A stretch of DNA of 64,000 nucleotides from Candidatus Saccharimonadota bacterium (GTDB taxonomy: Bacteria; Patescibacteriota; Saccharimonadia; Saccharimonadales; Saccharimonadaceae). Location: positions 62,001 to 126,000 of the forward strand of contig JAFRLS010000034.1 of the NCBI GenBank assembly GCA_017431105.1, read 5' to 3'. The notes under the pieces were generated by a model. It searched no databases. It had not been told where the DNA came from and saw only the letters and a program-made list of their open reading frames with translations. Each line of letters opens with the position of its first letter. Position 1 is the stretch's first letter. The translations under genes were made by a program, and so were the position numbers. Below are positions 16,985 to 26,496 of the stretch, in pieces.

Positions 16985-17716
16985 TTAAAGGCTGCCAATT
17001 TTTGGATTGTAGAGGCGGATAACAGTAGAAATGGTAGAGGGACGGTCGGCGCCAGGGCCATACCAACAGGTACGGATATAAAAATCATAGTAGGCAGGGA
17101 TTTTTTCGGTGGTGGTAGAATCGTTAGAAACGATGGTGGTACCATTAATATCTTTAACCGCAACAATATAGATACCTTCGACGCGGTTGATTATATTGGT
17201 ATTATCGGTTTTTTCTTCGTCCGTAAACAATAGGTTGTTGCTAGGATAAATTACGCGTGGATAAGTTGAAGCCGGAAAGAAGATCTTTTCGTTCTCTGAA
17301 CTGGCTTTAATAATGATGTCGTTTGGGTTGGCATTTTTGAGGCCTTTGGTATTAATGATAAAAGCTCCTTGGTCGGATAAATTGGTGGCCGGGTTATAAA
17401 GATCGGCGCAATTACCAGGATCATACTGGGCTTCGCTGCTATTTTTAGCATTTTTAGTAATTTCATCCCATAGCCTGATATATTTAGTGTCAGTTGTGGC
17501 TGACATGCCCCCATTACTGCTAATATATGAAGACTGAATAAAGCGTAAGGCTTCGGCTTGAGCATCAATTTCTTCACGGGCAAGCGTAGTCTCGAGGGCA
17601 ACCTGGGCGCCCGAAGCGCTGCCATTGACGACGGAGACTATAATAACGGCAATCATAGAAAAAATACCGACAGCTATGGTAACTTCAATTAAAGTGTCGC
17701 CTTTTAACTTAAGCAT
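16985..17716 (-). CDS. Type IV pseudopilin-like protein
   Basis: 243 aa. The N-terminus LKLKGDTLIEVTIAVGIF is a class III prepilin signal: Gly at the PilD site, Asp at +1 and Glu at +5, then the hydrophobic helix (IFSMIAVIIVSVV). The remainder is a polar globular domain with three Cys. Asp at +1 is unusual (Phe or Met is usual). TACAAT at 17723-17728 is 6 nt before the ATG. It is probably a minor pilin that primes pilus assembly. Confidence 0.85.
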   Translation of the reverse strand: MLKLKGDTLIEVTIAVGIFSMIAVIIVSVVNGSASGAQVALETTLAREEIDAQAEALRFIQSSYISSNGGMSATTDTKYIRLWDEITKNAKNSSEAQYDPGNCADLYNPATNLSDQGAFIINTKGLKNANPNDIIIKASSENEKIFFPASTYPRVIYPSNNLLFTDEEKTDNTNIINRVEGIYIVAVKDINGTTIVSNDSTTTEKIPAYYDFYIRTCWYGPGADRPSTISTVIRLYNPKIGSL

Positions 17717-17754
17717 AACTTTATTGTATCACGCCTTGGTGGGTTATGCTAGAT

Positions 17755-18576
17755 TTAACCCAGCAACGAATTAAAGAAGGCCGAGAACGAAAAAACTATT
17801 ATAAAAGCAATGGCCATGAAAGGACCAAAGTAGATTTTTTTATGATGATCTTTTTTAACGATGGGGGCCATAGTGATGCAAGCAATAAAATTGGCAAGAA
17901 ACAAGGTAATAAGAGCAAGCCATGGCGTGCCAAGAACAAGGGCTAAAATAGCGCCGAGAATCCAATCACCATCGCCAACCCATTTACCTTTGGAGATAAG
18001 ATAGAGGGCAAGATAGAGACCACCGAGAATTAGAACTGCGAAAAAGATGTTAATAAGATTTTGGCGGAGGATTTCTGGGCTGGAGAAATAACCCCATTCT
18101 CGCAAAACAACTATAATCACTGCGCAAATTAAACAAAAAATTAGGGCGTGAAGAGGGAGCTGACCATAAATGCCATCGTAAATTGCAAGAAAGGCGAGCC
18201 CAACGATAAAAGTGAGCGTTAACCCGAAAACAGCTAATTCGGCTGGTCTAACAAGAATAGCGTCGAGAGTAAGGCCGTTCAAACTAACGCCAAAGCCAAA
18301 AAGGAGAAAGGCTGTGGCGAGCCCGATTTCGGAAAGGAACTCGGCAAGACCGATTTTTTTGCCACATTTGCGGCATTTCCCTTTTAGAAAGAGCCAGGAG
18401 AAGATCGGAATATTGTCGTACCATTTGAGTTTATATTTACAAGAAAGACAAACTGAACGTGAGCCAAGGGGTTGAGTTTTTTTGGACTTTAGATGAAGGC
18501 GGCGAGCCTGGCAACATAAGAATGAACCAAGACAAGCGCCGAGAACGAATAATAGGCATAAGAATACAATTTGCAT
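17755..18576 (-). CDS. pilD: Prepilin peptidase / N-methyltransferase
   Basis: 273 aa polytopic A24 protease. The N-terminal zinc site has CLSCKYKL and CRKCGKKI (four Cys), and the aspartate pair is in AIYDGIYGQLP and GDGDWILG (the GxGD motif). Eight hydrophobic helices are likely. It cleaves and methylates the prepilins encoded around it. TAAAAT at 18583-18588 is 6 nt before the ATG (leaderless pattern). Confidence 0.93.
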   Translation of the reverse strand: MQIVFLCLLFVLGACLGSFLCCQARRLHLKSKKTQPLGSRSVCLSCKYKLKWYDNIPIFSWLFLKGKCRKCGKKIGLAEFLSEIGLATAFLLFGFGVSLNGLTLDAILVRPAELAVFGLTLTFIVGLAFLAIYDGIYGQLPLHALIFCLICAVIIVVLREWGYFSSPEILRQNLINIFFAVLILGGLYLALYLISKGKWVGDGDWILGAILALVLGTPWLALITLFLANFIACITMAPIVKKDHHKKIYFGPFMAIAFIIVFSFSAFFNSLLG

Positions 18577-18659
18577 AGTTTAATTTTATCACGGCACTTG
18601 TGTTTTACTGGAAATAATCTTATAATTTAAGCAAAAGAAGTATGGCAAGAAAGGGTGAA

Positions 18660-19160
18660 ATGAAAATTCAAAAAGGATTTACCATTATTGAAACCTCGCT
18701 GGTGATTGCGATTGCAGGCTTGATTTTCTTGATGGTGTTTGTGGCGTTGCCGGGGCTTAGGGCGCAGCAACGTGATACAGAAAGGCGTGAAGCCGTGACG
18801 AAAACAGTCCGGGAGATTAAAAATTACCAATCAAACAACCGTGGGGCATTGCCAAGCGGAGAGACGGGAACTTTTTTGGACTTTTATAATAACTATTTAG
18901 GCGGTGAGGATTTTATGGACCCCAGCGGCGAAGAATACAAGGTGTTCTTGACACAATGTACAGCGACAACGCTTGATAGTGAGTGTACTAATCGTAACTT
19001 GCAGAGTCTGTCAGAAGCGACATTCCCTAATGATTATAGTATGTATATAGTAACTGAGGCTAGTTGCGATGGCGAAAAAGCCGTAAAATCTTCTAACCCA
19101 CGTAGCTATGCGGTACTTTATAGACTAGAGCGATCTGGGGTTTATTGCGAAAATGACTAA
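18660..19160 (+). CDS. Type IV prepilin-like protein (divergent)
   Basis: 166 aa from ATG 18660 (MKIQKGFTIIETS); an ATG at 18642 would add six residues, but AAGAAAGG gives 18660 an SD. Cleavage after QKG leaves FTIIETSLV with Glu at +5, and the helix LVIAIAGLIFLMVFVALP is nearly identical to that of the pilin at 19.2 kb, showing a recent duplication. The C-terminal domain has four Cys. It is transcribed opposite to the other pil genes. Confidence 0.88.
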   Translation: MKIQKGFTIIETSLVIAIAGLIFLMVFVALPGLRAQQRDTERREAVTKTVREIKNYQSNNRGALPSGETGTFLDFYNNYLGGEDFMDPSGEEYKVFLTQCTATTLDSECTNRNLQSLSEATFPNDYSMYIVTEASCDGEKAVKSSNPRSYAVLYRLERSGVYCEND

Positions 19161-19168
19161 CATCTCTT

Positions 19169-19207
19169 AACCAAAAAATACTCCCATAAGGGAGTATTTT
19201 TTTGGTT
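19169..19207. terminator. Bidirectional terminator between two pilin genes
   Basis: AACCAAAAAATACTCCC/GGGAGTATTTTTTTGGTT, a long nearly perfect inverted repeat between convergent pilin genes. Confidence 0.93.
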
Positions 19208-19216
19208 AGGCTAATT

Positions 19217-19849
19217 CTACTGATCGTCGATACAGTAGGTGCCAGCGCCTTCCAAACGATAAAGAATAGCAAAGTGACGCTTGGTGGATGAGGTTGCTGC
19301 ATCACCAACGCAACGACCACCTGGAATAATATAAATGACGTGAGCGTCAAATGCGTTACCGCCATTATCTTCAATAACATAATTGCCGTCTGAGTTCGCG
19401 GCCAGCTTGCTTGTACCTAATGAGTATGGTTTGACGTTTGCCTCGGTTTCCCAGTTATCTGTAATAACAAGGCTGTAAGGTACACCTTCTGGGTCTTCAA
19501 AGTTATTAGCCTTCCCGTCATTTTGAGAAGAACCAGTATTCATATAATCACGGATGAACTCACATGCTGCGTTGCCAGTACAAGTGCTAGGAAATGTGCC
19601 GTCTTCATTCGCTGTCCATGAACCCGCTTTAGGCAAATTTGGGTTTTGATTACTGTGGTTAGTTTGATATTGCACGAGTGACGTATCGACACGAGACATG
19701 TCGTTACGACGCTGTGTATCACGCTGTGAACGCTGCAACGCTGGGAGAGCTACGAACACCATGAGGAAGATAAGGCCCGCGATAGCAAGCACGAGCACGA
19801 CTTCGATAATGGTGAAGCCCTGTTTAGTGTTGATATTTTGTTTAGCCAT
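19217..19849 (-). CDS. pilA: Type IV pilin (probable major pilin)
   Basis: 210 aa. The leader MAKQNINTKQG is followed by FTIIEVVLVLAIAGLIFLM, the processed N-terminal helix with Glu at +5. The globular domain ends with a Cys pair spanning a loop (CVGDAATSS...GTYCIDD), as in disulphide-loop pilins. An SD AAAGGAT precedes the start. It sits immediately downstream of pilC and is the best candidate for the main pilus subunit. Confidence 0.88.
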   Translation of the reverse strand: MAKQNINTKQGFTIIEVVLVLAIAGLIFLMVFVALPALQRSQRDTQRRNDMSRVDTSLVQYQTNHSNQNPNLPKAGSWTANEDGTFPSTCTGNAACEFIRDYMNTGSSQNDGKANNFEDPEGVPYSLVITDNWETEANVKPYSLGTSKLAANSDGNYVIEDNGGNAFDAHVIYIIPGGRCVGDAATSSTKRHFAILYRLEGAGTYCIDDQ

Positions 19850-19919
19850 AGATAAATCCTTTCTAAGATTTTATGCTTAAGCTTATCATAACTGAAAATT
19901 TTGGAAAAATCAAGTATTT

Positions 19920-21125
19920 TTATTGAGCTACGTTGTTGACGAGAGAATAGATTGGAAGTAGGGTACCACCAACCACCACACCAATGAGACCAGCCATAAT
20001 AACCATAAGAATTGGTTCAATCATGGTAGAAATACTGTTAATTTGCTCATCGAGTTCATTTTCATAAACTTGGGCGGCCTTGCCAAGCATTTCGTCAATC
20101 TTGCCAGATTGTTCGCCTATGGACGCCATTTGCGGAACGAGTGGTAGCATATACTCCCTATCCTTAAAAGCTTCCGAGAGGGCCTTGCCACCTTTAATTG
20201 GTTCAAGCGCCTTGGAGTATTCTGCTTCAATTACCATATTACTGGTAGCGTTGATAGCAATTTGTACCGATTCTAGCATCGGTACACCGGTGGCAAGCAT
20301 CATTTCTGCGGTACGAGCAAAGCGTGAGACATAGAGTTTGCGAAAAAGACTGCCGAAGATTGGCACATGAATTTTGAAACTATCTATAGTTTTACGCCCT
20401 GCGGGGGTATATTTAACAAAATAGAAAATCGAGCCAGCAATAGCCGCAATTATTATTAAGACTAGCCACCAAAAATTACCAAAGAAATCAGTAAGATTGA
20501 CTAAACCCTGAGTGAGCCCTGGGAGTTCTTCGCCCATATCTTCGTAAAGGTCTTTTACCTGTGGGACTACAGCAATCATCATGAAGGCAAGCACAGCGAT
20601 AATGACTACGAGAATAATAGCTGGATAAACAAGGGCTCCTTTAATTTTAGAAAGCATGGCGGCGTCTTTTTCTTCTTGGTCAGCAAGACGTTTCAAGGCG
20701 ATATCGAGTGTGCCGGAAGCTTCGCCGGCTTGAATTAAAGCAGTGTAAACGCCGTTGAAAACTTCTGGGTGAGCCGAAAAGGATTCGTAAAGGCTTTTGC
20801 CGGATTCAACGTTAGTTAGAATTTCCTCGGCGATTTGTTTCATGCCTTTACCTTGAGTCTGATCAATGACGGTACGAAGACTGGTAGCGAGTGGTAAGCC
20901 AGCACCAATTAAAGTAGATAACTGGCGTGTAAACATAATACGATCTTTATTGGTGACGCGATTTTTATTACCAAATAAACCAGAGTCTTCGTTAACTACA
21001 GACTGCGGGACGTAACCTTGTTCAATCAGAAGACGGCCAGCAGTTTGTTCGTCTTCGGCCTGAATGACGCCTTTTAAAATCTTGCCAGTGGATTTTTCTT
21101 TGGCTTTATATTTAAAACGCTTCAT
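19920..21125 (-). CDS. pilC: Type IV pilus inner-membrane platform protein
   Basis: 401 aa, standard for PilC/GspF. Two T2SSF domains are visible, each with a helical bundle and transmembrane segments; ILAFMMIAVVPQVKDLYEDMGEELPGL (read in two parts) and LEPIKGGKALSEAF are typical. It couples the ATPases PilB and PilT to pilin extrusion. The start codon lies directly after the pilT stop, showing tight coupling. Confidence 0.96.
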   Translation of the reverse strand: MKRFKYKAKEKSTGKILKGVIQAEDEQTAGRLLIEQGYVPQSVVNEDSGLFGNKNRVTNKDRIMFTRQLSTLIGAGLPLATSLRTVIDQTQGKGMKQIAEEILTNVESGKSLYESFSAHPEVFNGVYTALIQAGEASGTLDIALKRLADQEEKDAAMLSKIKGALVYPAIILVVIIAVLAFMMIAVVPQVKDLYEDMGEELPGLTQGLVNLTDFFGNFWWLVLIIIAAIAGSIFYFVKYTPAGRKTIDSFKIHVPIFGSLFRKLYVSRFARTAEMMLATGVPMLESVQIAINATSNMVIEAEYSKALEPIKGGKALSEAFKDREYMLPLVPQMASIGEQSGKIDEMLGKAAQVYENELDEQINSISTMIEPILMVIMAGLIGVVVGGTLLPIYSLVNNVAQ

Positions 21126-22208
21126 CTAGCCCCTCACTAAACGATTTAATTCATTGATATCTACGGCATATTCACGAGCAGAATCGTAAGTAATAACACC
21201 TGTTTTAACAAGTTTAGCTAGTGTACGGTCCATAGTCTGCATACCTTCAGCGGCGCCAGTTTGGATGGCAGTATCGAGCTGGAATGTTTTGCCATCGCGG
21301 ATAAGTGAGCGCACAGCGGCATTGGCAATAAGAATCTCGGCAGCAACGACACGTCCGCCACCAATAGCTGGCACAAGACGCTGCGAGCAAATCGCCATTA
21401 ACATATTGGAAAGCTGCGAGCGTACTTGCGGTTGCTGATGTGACGGAAAGACATCAATCATGCGGTCGATAGATTGGGCGGCGGAGTTAGTGTGGAGTGT
21501 AGCAAAAACTAAGTGACCGGTTTCAGCAATGGTGATGGCAGCCTGAATGGTTTCGAGATCGCGCATTTCGCCAATTAGAACAACATCTGGATCTTCACGC
21601 AAGGCGGAGCGTAGGGCGGCGGCAAAGCTAAAAGTGTCATAATGAACTTCGCGTTGAACAATAACGGAGCGTTCTGACTTGTGCGTAAACTCAATTGGGT
21701 CTTCAATAGTAATAATATGTTTAGATTTTTCGCGATTGATTTTATCGATTAAGGCGGCAAGGGTAGTAGATTTGCCAGAGCCAGTAGGACCAGTAACAAG
21801 CACTAGGCCACGTGGATAGTTTGCAAAAGATTCGACAATAATTGGCATGCCAAGGTCATTGATGCTTTTGATTTGATTCGGAATAAGACGAAAGGCGGCT
21901 GCCATTTTACCACGTTCGTGGAAAGCATTAACACGGAAACGGGCAATATCACCAAAAGCAAAGGAATAATCAAATTCTTTATCTTTAAGGAAAATTTTTT
22001 GCTGTTCTGCGTCTAGGGTAGCAAAAATAATATCTTTTAGCATTTCCTCGTTTAAGGCTGGCATGCCATTAATGGGCACTAGCGTACCATCGATGCGCAA
22101 AATTGGTGGCAAGCCATATTGGACGTGAATATCAGAAGCCTTGCGGCGAATACACTCTTCGAGAAGAACTTCGATTTTTGGTTGTCTTTGTTGCCCACTA
22201 TTTTCCAT
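21126..22208 (-). CDS. pilT: Type IV pilus retraction ATPase
   Basis: 360 aa. Walker A GPTGSGKSTTLAAL, Asp-box region IEDPIEFTH, Walker B VLIGEMRDLET, His box FATLHTNSA and the AIRNLIRE-like segment (VRSLIRDGKT) place it as PilT rather than PilB. It disassembles the pilus for twitching and DNA uptake. TATAAT at 22215-22220 is 6 nt before the ATG, so it can be transcribed leaderless independently of pilB. Confidence 0.95.
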   Translation of the reverse strand: MENSGQQRQPKIEVLLEECIRRKASDIHVQYGLPPILRIDGTLVPINGMPALNEEMLKDIIFATLDAEQQKIFLKDKEFDYSFAFGDIARFRVNAFHERGKMAAAFRLIPNQIKSINDLGMPIIVESFANYPRGLVLVTGPTGSGKSTTLAALIDKINREKSKHIITIEDPIEFTHKSERSVIVQREVHYDTFSFAAALRSALREDPDVVLIGEMRDLETIQAAITIAETGHLVFATLHTNSAAQSIDRMIDVFPSHQQPQVRSQLSNMLMAICSQRLVPAIGGGRVVAAEILIANAAVRSLIRDGKTFQLDTAIQTGAAEGMQTMDRTLAKLVKTGVITYDSAREYAVDINELNRLVRG

Positions 22209-22229
22209 AATATTATTATACCATAAGCA

Positions 22230-23990
22230 TTACGATAAATCACTCGCAACACGGTTAACTTCATCGATTGTAGTAATACCAGACAGAACTTTGAGTATGC
22301 CATCCTGACGCATTGTAACGGTTCCTTTCGAGCGGGCGAGACGCATAATTTCGGCAGCGGTTGAATGTGAAATAATTAATTTCTGAATATCTTCATCAAC
22401 TTGAATTGTTTCGTAAAGACCGGCGCGGCCTTTATAGCCACCGGGGGTTTCTTTAGTGTTCATGCCTTTAGATAGCATATAATATTCGTCGCTTTTAATT
22501 GGTAAGCCTGGATAGCCAAGATCATCGCTAACTGAGGCTACATCGGCACTAGTTTTTGGTAATAAATCTCCGATTATAGAATTAATGCCTTCGGTTTCAA
22601 TTTCGGAAGATTTGTAAGTTTCGCGTTTTTCGGTAATGCGACGAACAAGACGCTGGCCAATAACCACGTTAAGTGTGGAAGCAAGTAGAAATGGTTCAAT
22701 GCCCATATCAAGAAGACGTGGCAAAATACCAGCAGCAGAGTTGGTGTGGAGCGTAGAGAAAACTAAGTGACCAGTAAGAGCGGCCTGAACGGCAAGGCTA
22801 GCAGTTTCGGAATCACGAATCTCGCCGACCATTACGACATCTGGGTCTTGGCGAAGGATTGAACGAAGACCAGAGGCAAAAGTAAGACCAGCATCTACAT
22901 TAACTTGAATCTGATTAATGCCATCCATTTTATACTCGACTGGGTCTTCTAGTGTCACGATATTGATTTCCTCAGATTTGATTTGTTGGATAAGCGCATA
23001 GAGAGTCGTAGACTTACCAGAACCAGTAGGGCCAGAAGTTAAAATCATGCCGTTAGGCTTCTTAATGCCATCTAGCACGGCGCGAAGTGCGCGACCAGAC
23101 ATGCCCATTTTCTCGATATCCATGCTCATGCCGCTTTTATCGAGTAAACGAATAACGACCTGCTCGCCCCAAGTAACTGGCGAGATTGCGATACGAAGGT
23201 CGATTTCCTTGTCATCTACCATGACAGTAAACTGGCCATCTTGTGGGATACGATGCTCATCGATTTTGAGATTACTGAGAATCTTAATGCGAGAAACAAG
23301 AGCCGGAGCAACAGTTTTGGGGAGTTCCATGATTTTACGAAGTACACCATCGATGCGGCAACGAATGATAAGCGAATCTTCCAAAGGCTCAATGTGAATA
23401 TCCGAAGCTTTAGTTTTGGCAGCATAACTTAAAATCGTGGTAAGAGCCTTGGAAATCGGTGAATCCTGGACGATAGTCTTGACGTCTTTTTCGTTAGCGG
23501 CAGCTTCAGTATTGGTTTCACGAACGGCCTCAGTAACGCCGGAAAAATCACCGTGGTTCTTTTCAATCATTTCACGAATACCGCTCTCGGAAGACATCCA
23601 AACACGGATTGGTTGATTAACGAGATTCGATAAATAATCTGTAGCTTGAACGTTAGTAACGTCAGCCATGGCGATATTGAGCATACCATCCTTTTCGCCT
23701 AACGGGATGGCGGTAACACGCACCTGAGCCTCCCGGGGTATGCGCGAAAGAATATCTTGCTCGAGCACGATATTTTTCAGCTCCACATACGGAACGCCAA
23801 TTAAAACCGCTGTAGCATGGGAGACCATGTCATCGGTAACGATTTTGCGTTTGGTAAGTTCAGCTAAAACGGACTTGCCGGTTGGTTCGACCTCATCTTT
23901 AATTTTAGCAACAAGCGCATCGTCGGCTAAACCTTCGGCAACGATGAGGGCAACTAGCTTATCTTCTGCAGCCTTAGTTAGAAGTGCCAT
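22230..23990 (-). CDS. pilB: Type IV pilus extension ATPase, zinc tetracysteine missing
   Basis: 586 aa. An N-terminal MshEN-type domain precedes the ATPase: Walker A SGPTGSGKSTTLYAL, EDPVEYK, Walker B MVGEIRDSETA and LHTNSAA. Between GQRLVRRIT and YKGRAGLYE, where PilB/GspE proteins normally carry two CxxC pairs, this protein has EKRETY and no Cys, plus an insertion. It extends the pilus with PilC. It overlaps the small gene upstream by 17 nt. Confidence 0.95.
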   Translation of the reverse strand: MALLTKAAEDKLVALIVAEGLADDALVAKIKDEVEPTGKSVLAELTKRKIVTDDMVSHATAVLIGVPYVELKNIVLEQDILSRIPREAQVRVTAIPLGEKDGMLNIAMADVTNVQATDYLSNLVNQPIRVWMSSESGIREMIEKNHGDFSGVTEAVRETNTEAAANEKDVKTIVQDSPISKALTTILSYAAKTKASDIHIEPLEDSLIIRCRIDGVLRKIMELPKTVAPALVSRIKILSNLKIDEHRIPQDGQFTVMVDDKEIDLRIAISPVTWGEQVVIRLLDKSGMSMDIEKMGMSGRALRAVLDGIKKPNGMILTSGPTGSGKSTTLYALIQQIKSEEINIVTLEDPVEYKMDGINQIQVNVDAGLTFASGLRSILRQDPDVVMVGEIRDSETASLAVQAALTGHLVFSTLHTNSAAGILPRLLDMGIEPFLLASTLNVVIGQRLVRRITEKRETYKSSEIETEGINSIIGDLLPKTSADVASVSDDLGYPGLPIKSDEYYMLSKGMNTKETPGGYKGRAGLYETIQVDEDIQKLIISHSTAAEIMRLARSKGTVTMRQDGILKVLSGITTIDEVNRVASDLS

Positions 23991-24399
23991 CCTGAGTTTC
24001 CCCGTTCACTTCTGGTTGGTTTTCTTGATTCTGGTTGCTTTGATTGTCCTGGTTATTCTGGCTATTTTCATTATCCTGGTTGGAGTTTTCGTTCTCGTCG
24101 GTTTCTGGTTTGGTCTCGTCTTCTACAATAACTTCTTCTTCGACATATTCTATATTTTCAATACATTCACCATATTGATTATATTCGGCACATTGACCAA
24201 CATAGACTTCGACCGTTGGGTTGATGGCGCGATAGTTGAAAACTTCTGGGTCTGGGTCGGTAAGTGTATAGGTGGTGCTAGAGCTTAAGGTTTTAAAAGA
24301 AACATCGGCCACTGGTGGCAAAATCATATTACAAAGAAAATAAGCAACAATAATGCCAATGATAGCGGCAACTGTTGATGTAACTAAATCAGTTTTCAT
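23974..24399 (-). CDS. Small anchored protein with Asn/Gln-rich tail, pilus operon
   Basis: 141 aa. One N-terminal transmembrane helix (STVAAIIGIIVAYFLCNMI), a short domain with two Cys (CAEYNQYGEC) and an acidic Asn/Gln-rich low-complexity C-terminus. It overlaps the PilO-like gene by 4 nt (ATGA) and pilB by 17 nt, so it belongs to the pilus assembly operon. Its position is that of PilP, but the sequence does not resemble PilP; function unassigned. Confidence 0.8.
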   Translation of the reverse strand: MKTDLVTSTVAAIIGIIVAYFLCNMILPPVADVSFKTLSSSTTYTLTDPDPEVFNYRAINPTVEVYVGQCAEYNQYGECIENIEYVEEEVIVEDETKPETDENENSNQDNENSQNNQDNQSNQNQENQPEVNGETQDGTSN

Positions 24400-25274
24400 T
24401 TCTTTTCGTTATCTCCACTTTTAATAACTTTTGATGTTTCGGTAAGGGTAGATGGGGATGTATAATAGGCATCGGCTTGAGCGCTTAAGTTAAGAACGCC
24501 ACCTTGTACGGTTTCAATCGTAGCACGTTTAATGTCGAATTCGCGGATAGAACGTTCGACGTTGTCTAGAAATTTGATAGTGGTAGCGCTGTCAGCTTCG
24601 ACGGATAATCCAATCGAAAAAGTGCTGAGGTCCTTACCGATTGATGATGTGCTTGAGCTACCAGTAGGGCTAAGCGAATTGGGTTCCCAGCCGGAGATCA
24701 AGAAAATTTTATTTAAGCTAGAAAGAAGAGCTTCTTCGTTTTTGAAAGCTGGCAATGCATCTGGAATAACACGCAAGGCAGAACAGATTTGAATTAAACT
24801 ACTAGCTGCCCGGCGTTGTTCGCCATCTTCGGCCGAATTGTAAAGTTCCATCATTTCAGAGTAAGTAAAACTCTTGTTGGTGGCTGGGTTAATACACTCC
24901 GAAGCGTTTTCTTTAGGAACAGAGTTAAGAGCTTCACTGGCAGCTATACTCTCAAGAATATTGGCGCGTAAACTACCGGGCACCGAGGATGCTTCAACTG
25001 AATCTGGGTTGCACTTTTTTAATTCCTCATCTGTATAAACTTCACCGCTAGGTTTTTTACAGATCCCGATACCTTTAATAGTGTTAGAATAGGTTACGAT
25101 GGCTTGATCTTCTTCGGAAATTACACCAGCGTTAAAGGAAATCTGATGGATAAAATGCAAAACTAGTGAGATTGCGACGCCAAGGAAAAGCGAAGCGCCA
25201 AGCACAGCCAAAAGCATATACTGCTGGGCTTGGGAGATTTTGGCGCGTTTAGATAGTGCAATTTCTTTGGCCAT
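24396..25274 (-). CDS. PilO-like pilus alignment protein
   Basis: 292 aa from ATG 25274 (MAKEIALSKR), chosen because it lies 1 nt after the stop of the PilN-like gene; an upstream ATG at 25346 would overlap that gene by 71 nt. One transmembrane helix (YMLLAVLGASLFLGVAISLVL) is followed by a periplasm-like domain. The C-terminal segment with IKFLDNVERSIREFDIKRA is typical of PilO ferredoxin-like domains. It completes a PilM-N-O platform. Confidence 0.75.
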   Translation of the reverse strand: MAKEIALSKRAKISQAQQYMLLAVLGASLFLGVAISLVLHFIHQISFNAGVISEEDQAIVTYSNTIKGIGICKKPSGEVYTDEELKKCNPDSVEASSVPGSLRANILESIAASEALNSVPKENASECINPATNKSFTYSEMMELYNSAEDGEQRRAASSLIQICSALRVIPDALPAFKNEEALLSSLNKIFLISGWEPNSLSPTGSSSTSSIGKDLSTFSIGLSVEADSATTIKFLDNVERSIREFDIKRATIETVQGGVLNLSAQADAYYTSPSTLTETSKVIKSGDNEKK

Positions 25275-25275
25275 T

Positions 25276-26496
25276 TTAATTCCCTCCGTTCGTGTTATTA
25301 TTGCAGGCGGTATCGTCTTCTGAACAGTCTGAGGCGCGTTGTTCAAACATATTTTGAATTTGAACGTAAGAATCCGTTACGTTGTGGCGTCCTGTTGGCC
25401 CAACCGCAAGCATGTGATGGTTACTAAATTTATAAAATTCTGGGGCAAACATAATGGTAGCAGAAAAGCGTAGCACTAATTCATCATTCGATCCCCGGCC
25501 ATTAGATGAATTAGAAATTTTAATGCCGTTATCAGCTCCACCTGGTACAAGTAAACAAGAATCATTCGAACTAGACCAGGTAATATTATTTGTATTAGAA
25601 TTTTTGCTGCCAGAGTAGGTCACGCATTTGCTTTCAAAATGTGCAACATTTGAAATGCTACCATTGAGACCCATATACGGTTCGCCTTCTGTCTCAGTAT
25701 CTTTGTACCAATCGTTATATTGTGGAGTGCGCCAAATGCGAACTACAGTTTGCCCATTATAATCTTCGGTAGTATAGCCTTCGCTACGCTTTGAGAGTTC
25801 GGCCGCAGAAACTTTTTTATTAGAATTATCCTCGGTTTCCTCAGCTCCTTCGGTCTTATAAGCTGGATTACAGCCATCTCCGGTGATTAGCCAGAAAGCA
25901 TAATAGCTAGATTTGGCCCGATCATAAAAGGTAGCACCGTCGGCACCGGATTCTATAATACAGTAAGCTGGGATCACAGAGCCTTCCTTGTCAACATAAT
26001 CGCCATAATCGTAGCGCATGTAGTCCATGCTCTTCTTGAAAGATTCTAGCACGGCGTAGTCAATATATGGCGGTTCGCCAGCATTAGCTTGAGCATCAAA
26101 TGAGATAGTCGGCTCGTCAGCAGAAAGATCTATGTTTAATTCAGATACCGTAATGGTGTTGGCGCCCGTTGGAAGGAGAGCTGGTAAAATATTAAAGGTA
26201 CGAGAAAGTAACTTTTTGTTGTCTGAAATAGAGGCGAGATTACCAAGCTGGTCTTTAACAGTGAGAAAATCGCTAAGATCACTATAGGAATTGATTTTTT
26301 TAGAAAGAGTATCTAGAGTATTCTTTTTGCCATCTACTACTGCTTGCTGGCCGCTGGCGATAACGGCAAAAATAACGCTCACAGCAACACTGGCCGAAGC
26401 AATGACGATGCAAAGGAACAAAATGAAATTGCGAAGCTTCAAGGCTTTAATCATTTCACCTTTAACATCTGGGACAAGATTAATTTCGCGTGCCAT
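25276..26496 (-). CDS. PilN-like pilus alignment protein
   Basis: 406 aa, much longer than proteobacterial PilN (about 200). The N-terminus AREINLVPDVKGEM is the INLLP motif that binds PilM; one transmembrane helix follows (FILFLCIVIASASVAVSVIF), then a coiled-coil stretch and a large outer domain with several Cys (CIIESG, GDGCNPAY, SKCVTYSG, CSEDDTACNN). The enlarged outer domain is the oddity. Its start overlaps the pilM stop by 1 nt. Confidence 0.82.
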   Translation of the reverse strand: MAREINLVPDVKGEMIKALKLRNFILFLCIVIASASVAVSVIFAVIASGQQAVVDGKKNTLDTLSKKINSYSDLSDFLTVKDQLGNLASISDNKKLLSRTFNILPALLPTGANTITVSELNIDLSADEPTISFDAQANAGEPPYIDYAVLESFKKSMDYMRYDYGDYVDKEGSVIPAYCIIESGADGATFYDRAKSSYYAFWLITGDGCNPAYKTEGAEETEDNSNKKVSAAELSKRSEGYTTEDYNGQTVVRIWRTPQYNDWYKDTETEGEPYMGLNGSISNVAHFESKCVTYSGSKNSNTNNITWSSSNDSCLLVPGGADNGIKISNSSNGRGSNDELVLRFSATIMFAPEFYKFSNHHMLAVGPTGRHNVTDSYVQIQNMFEQRASDCSEDDTACNNNTNGGN

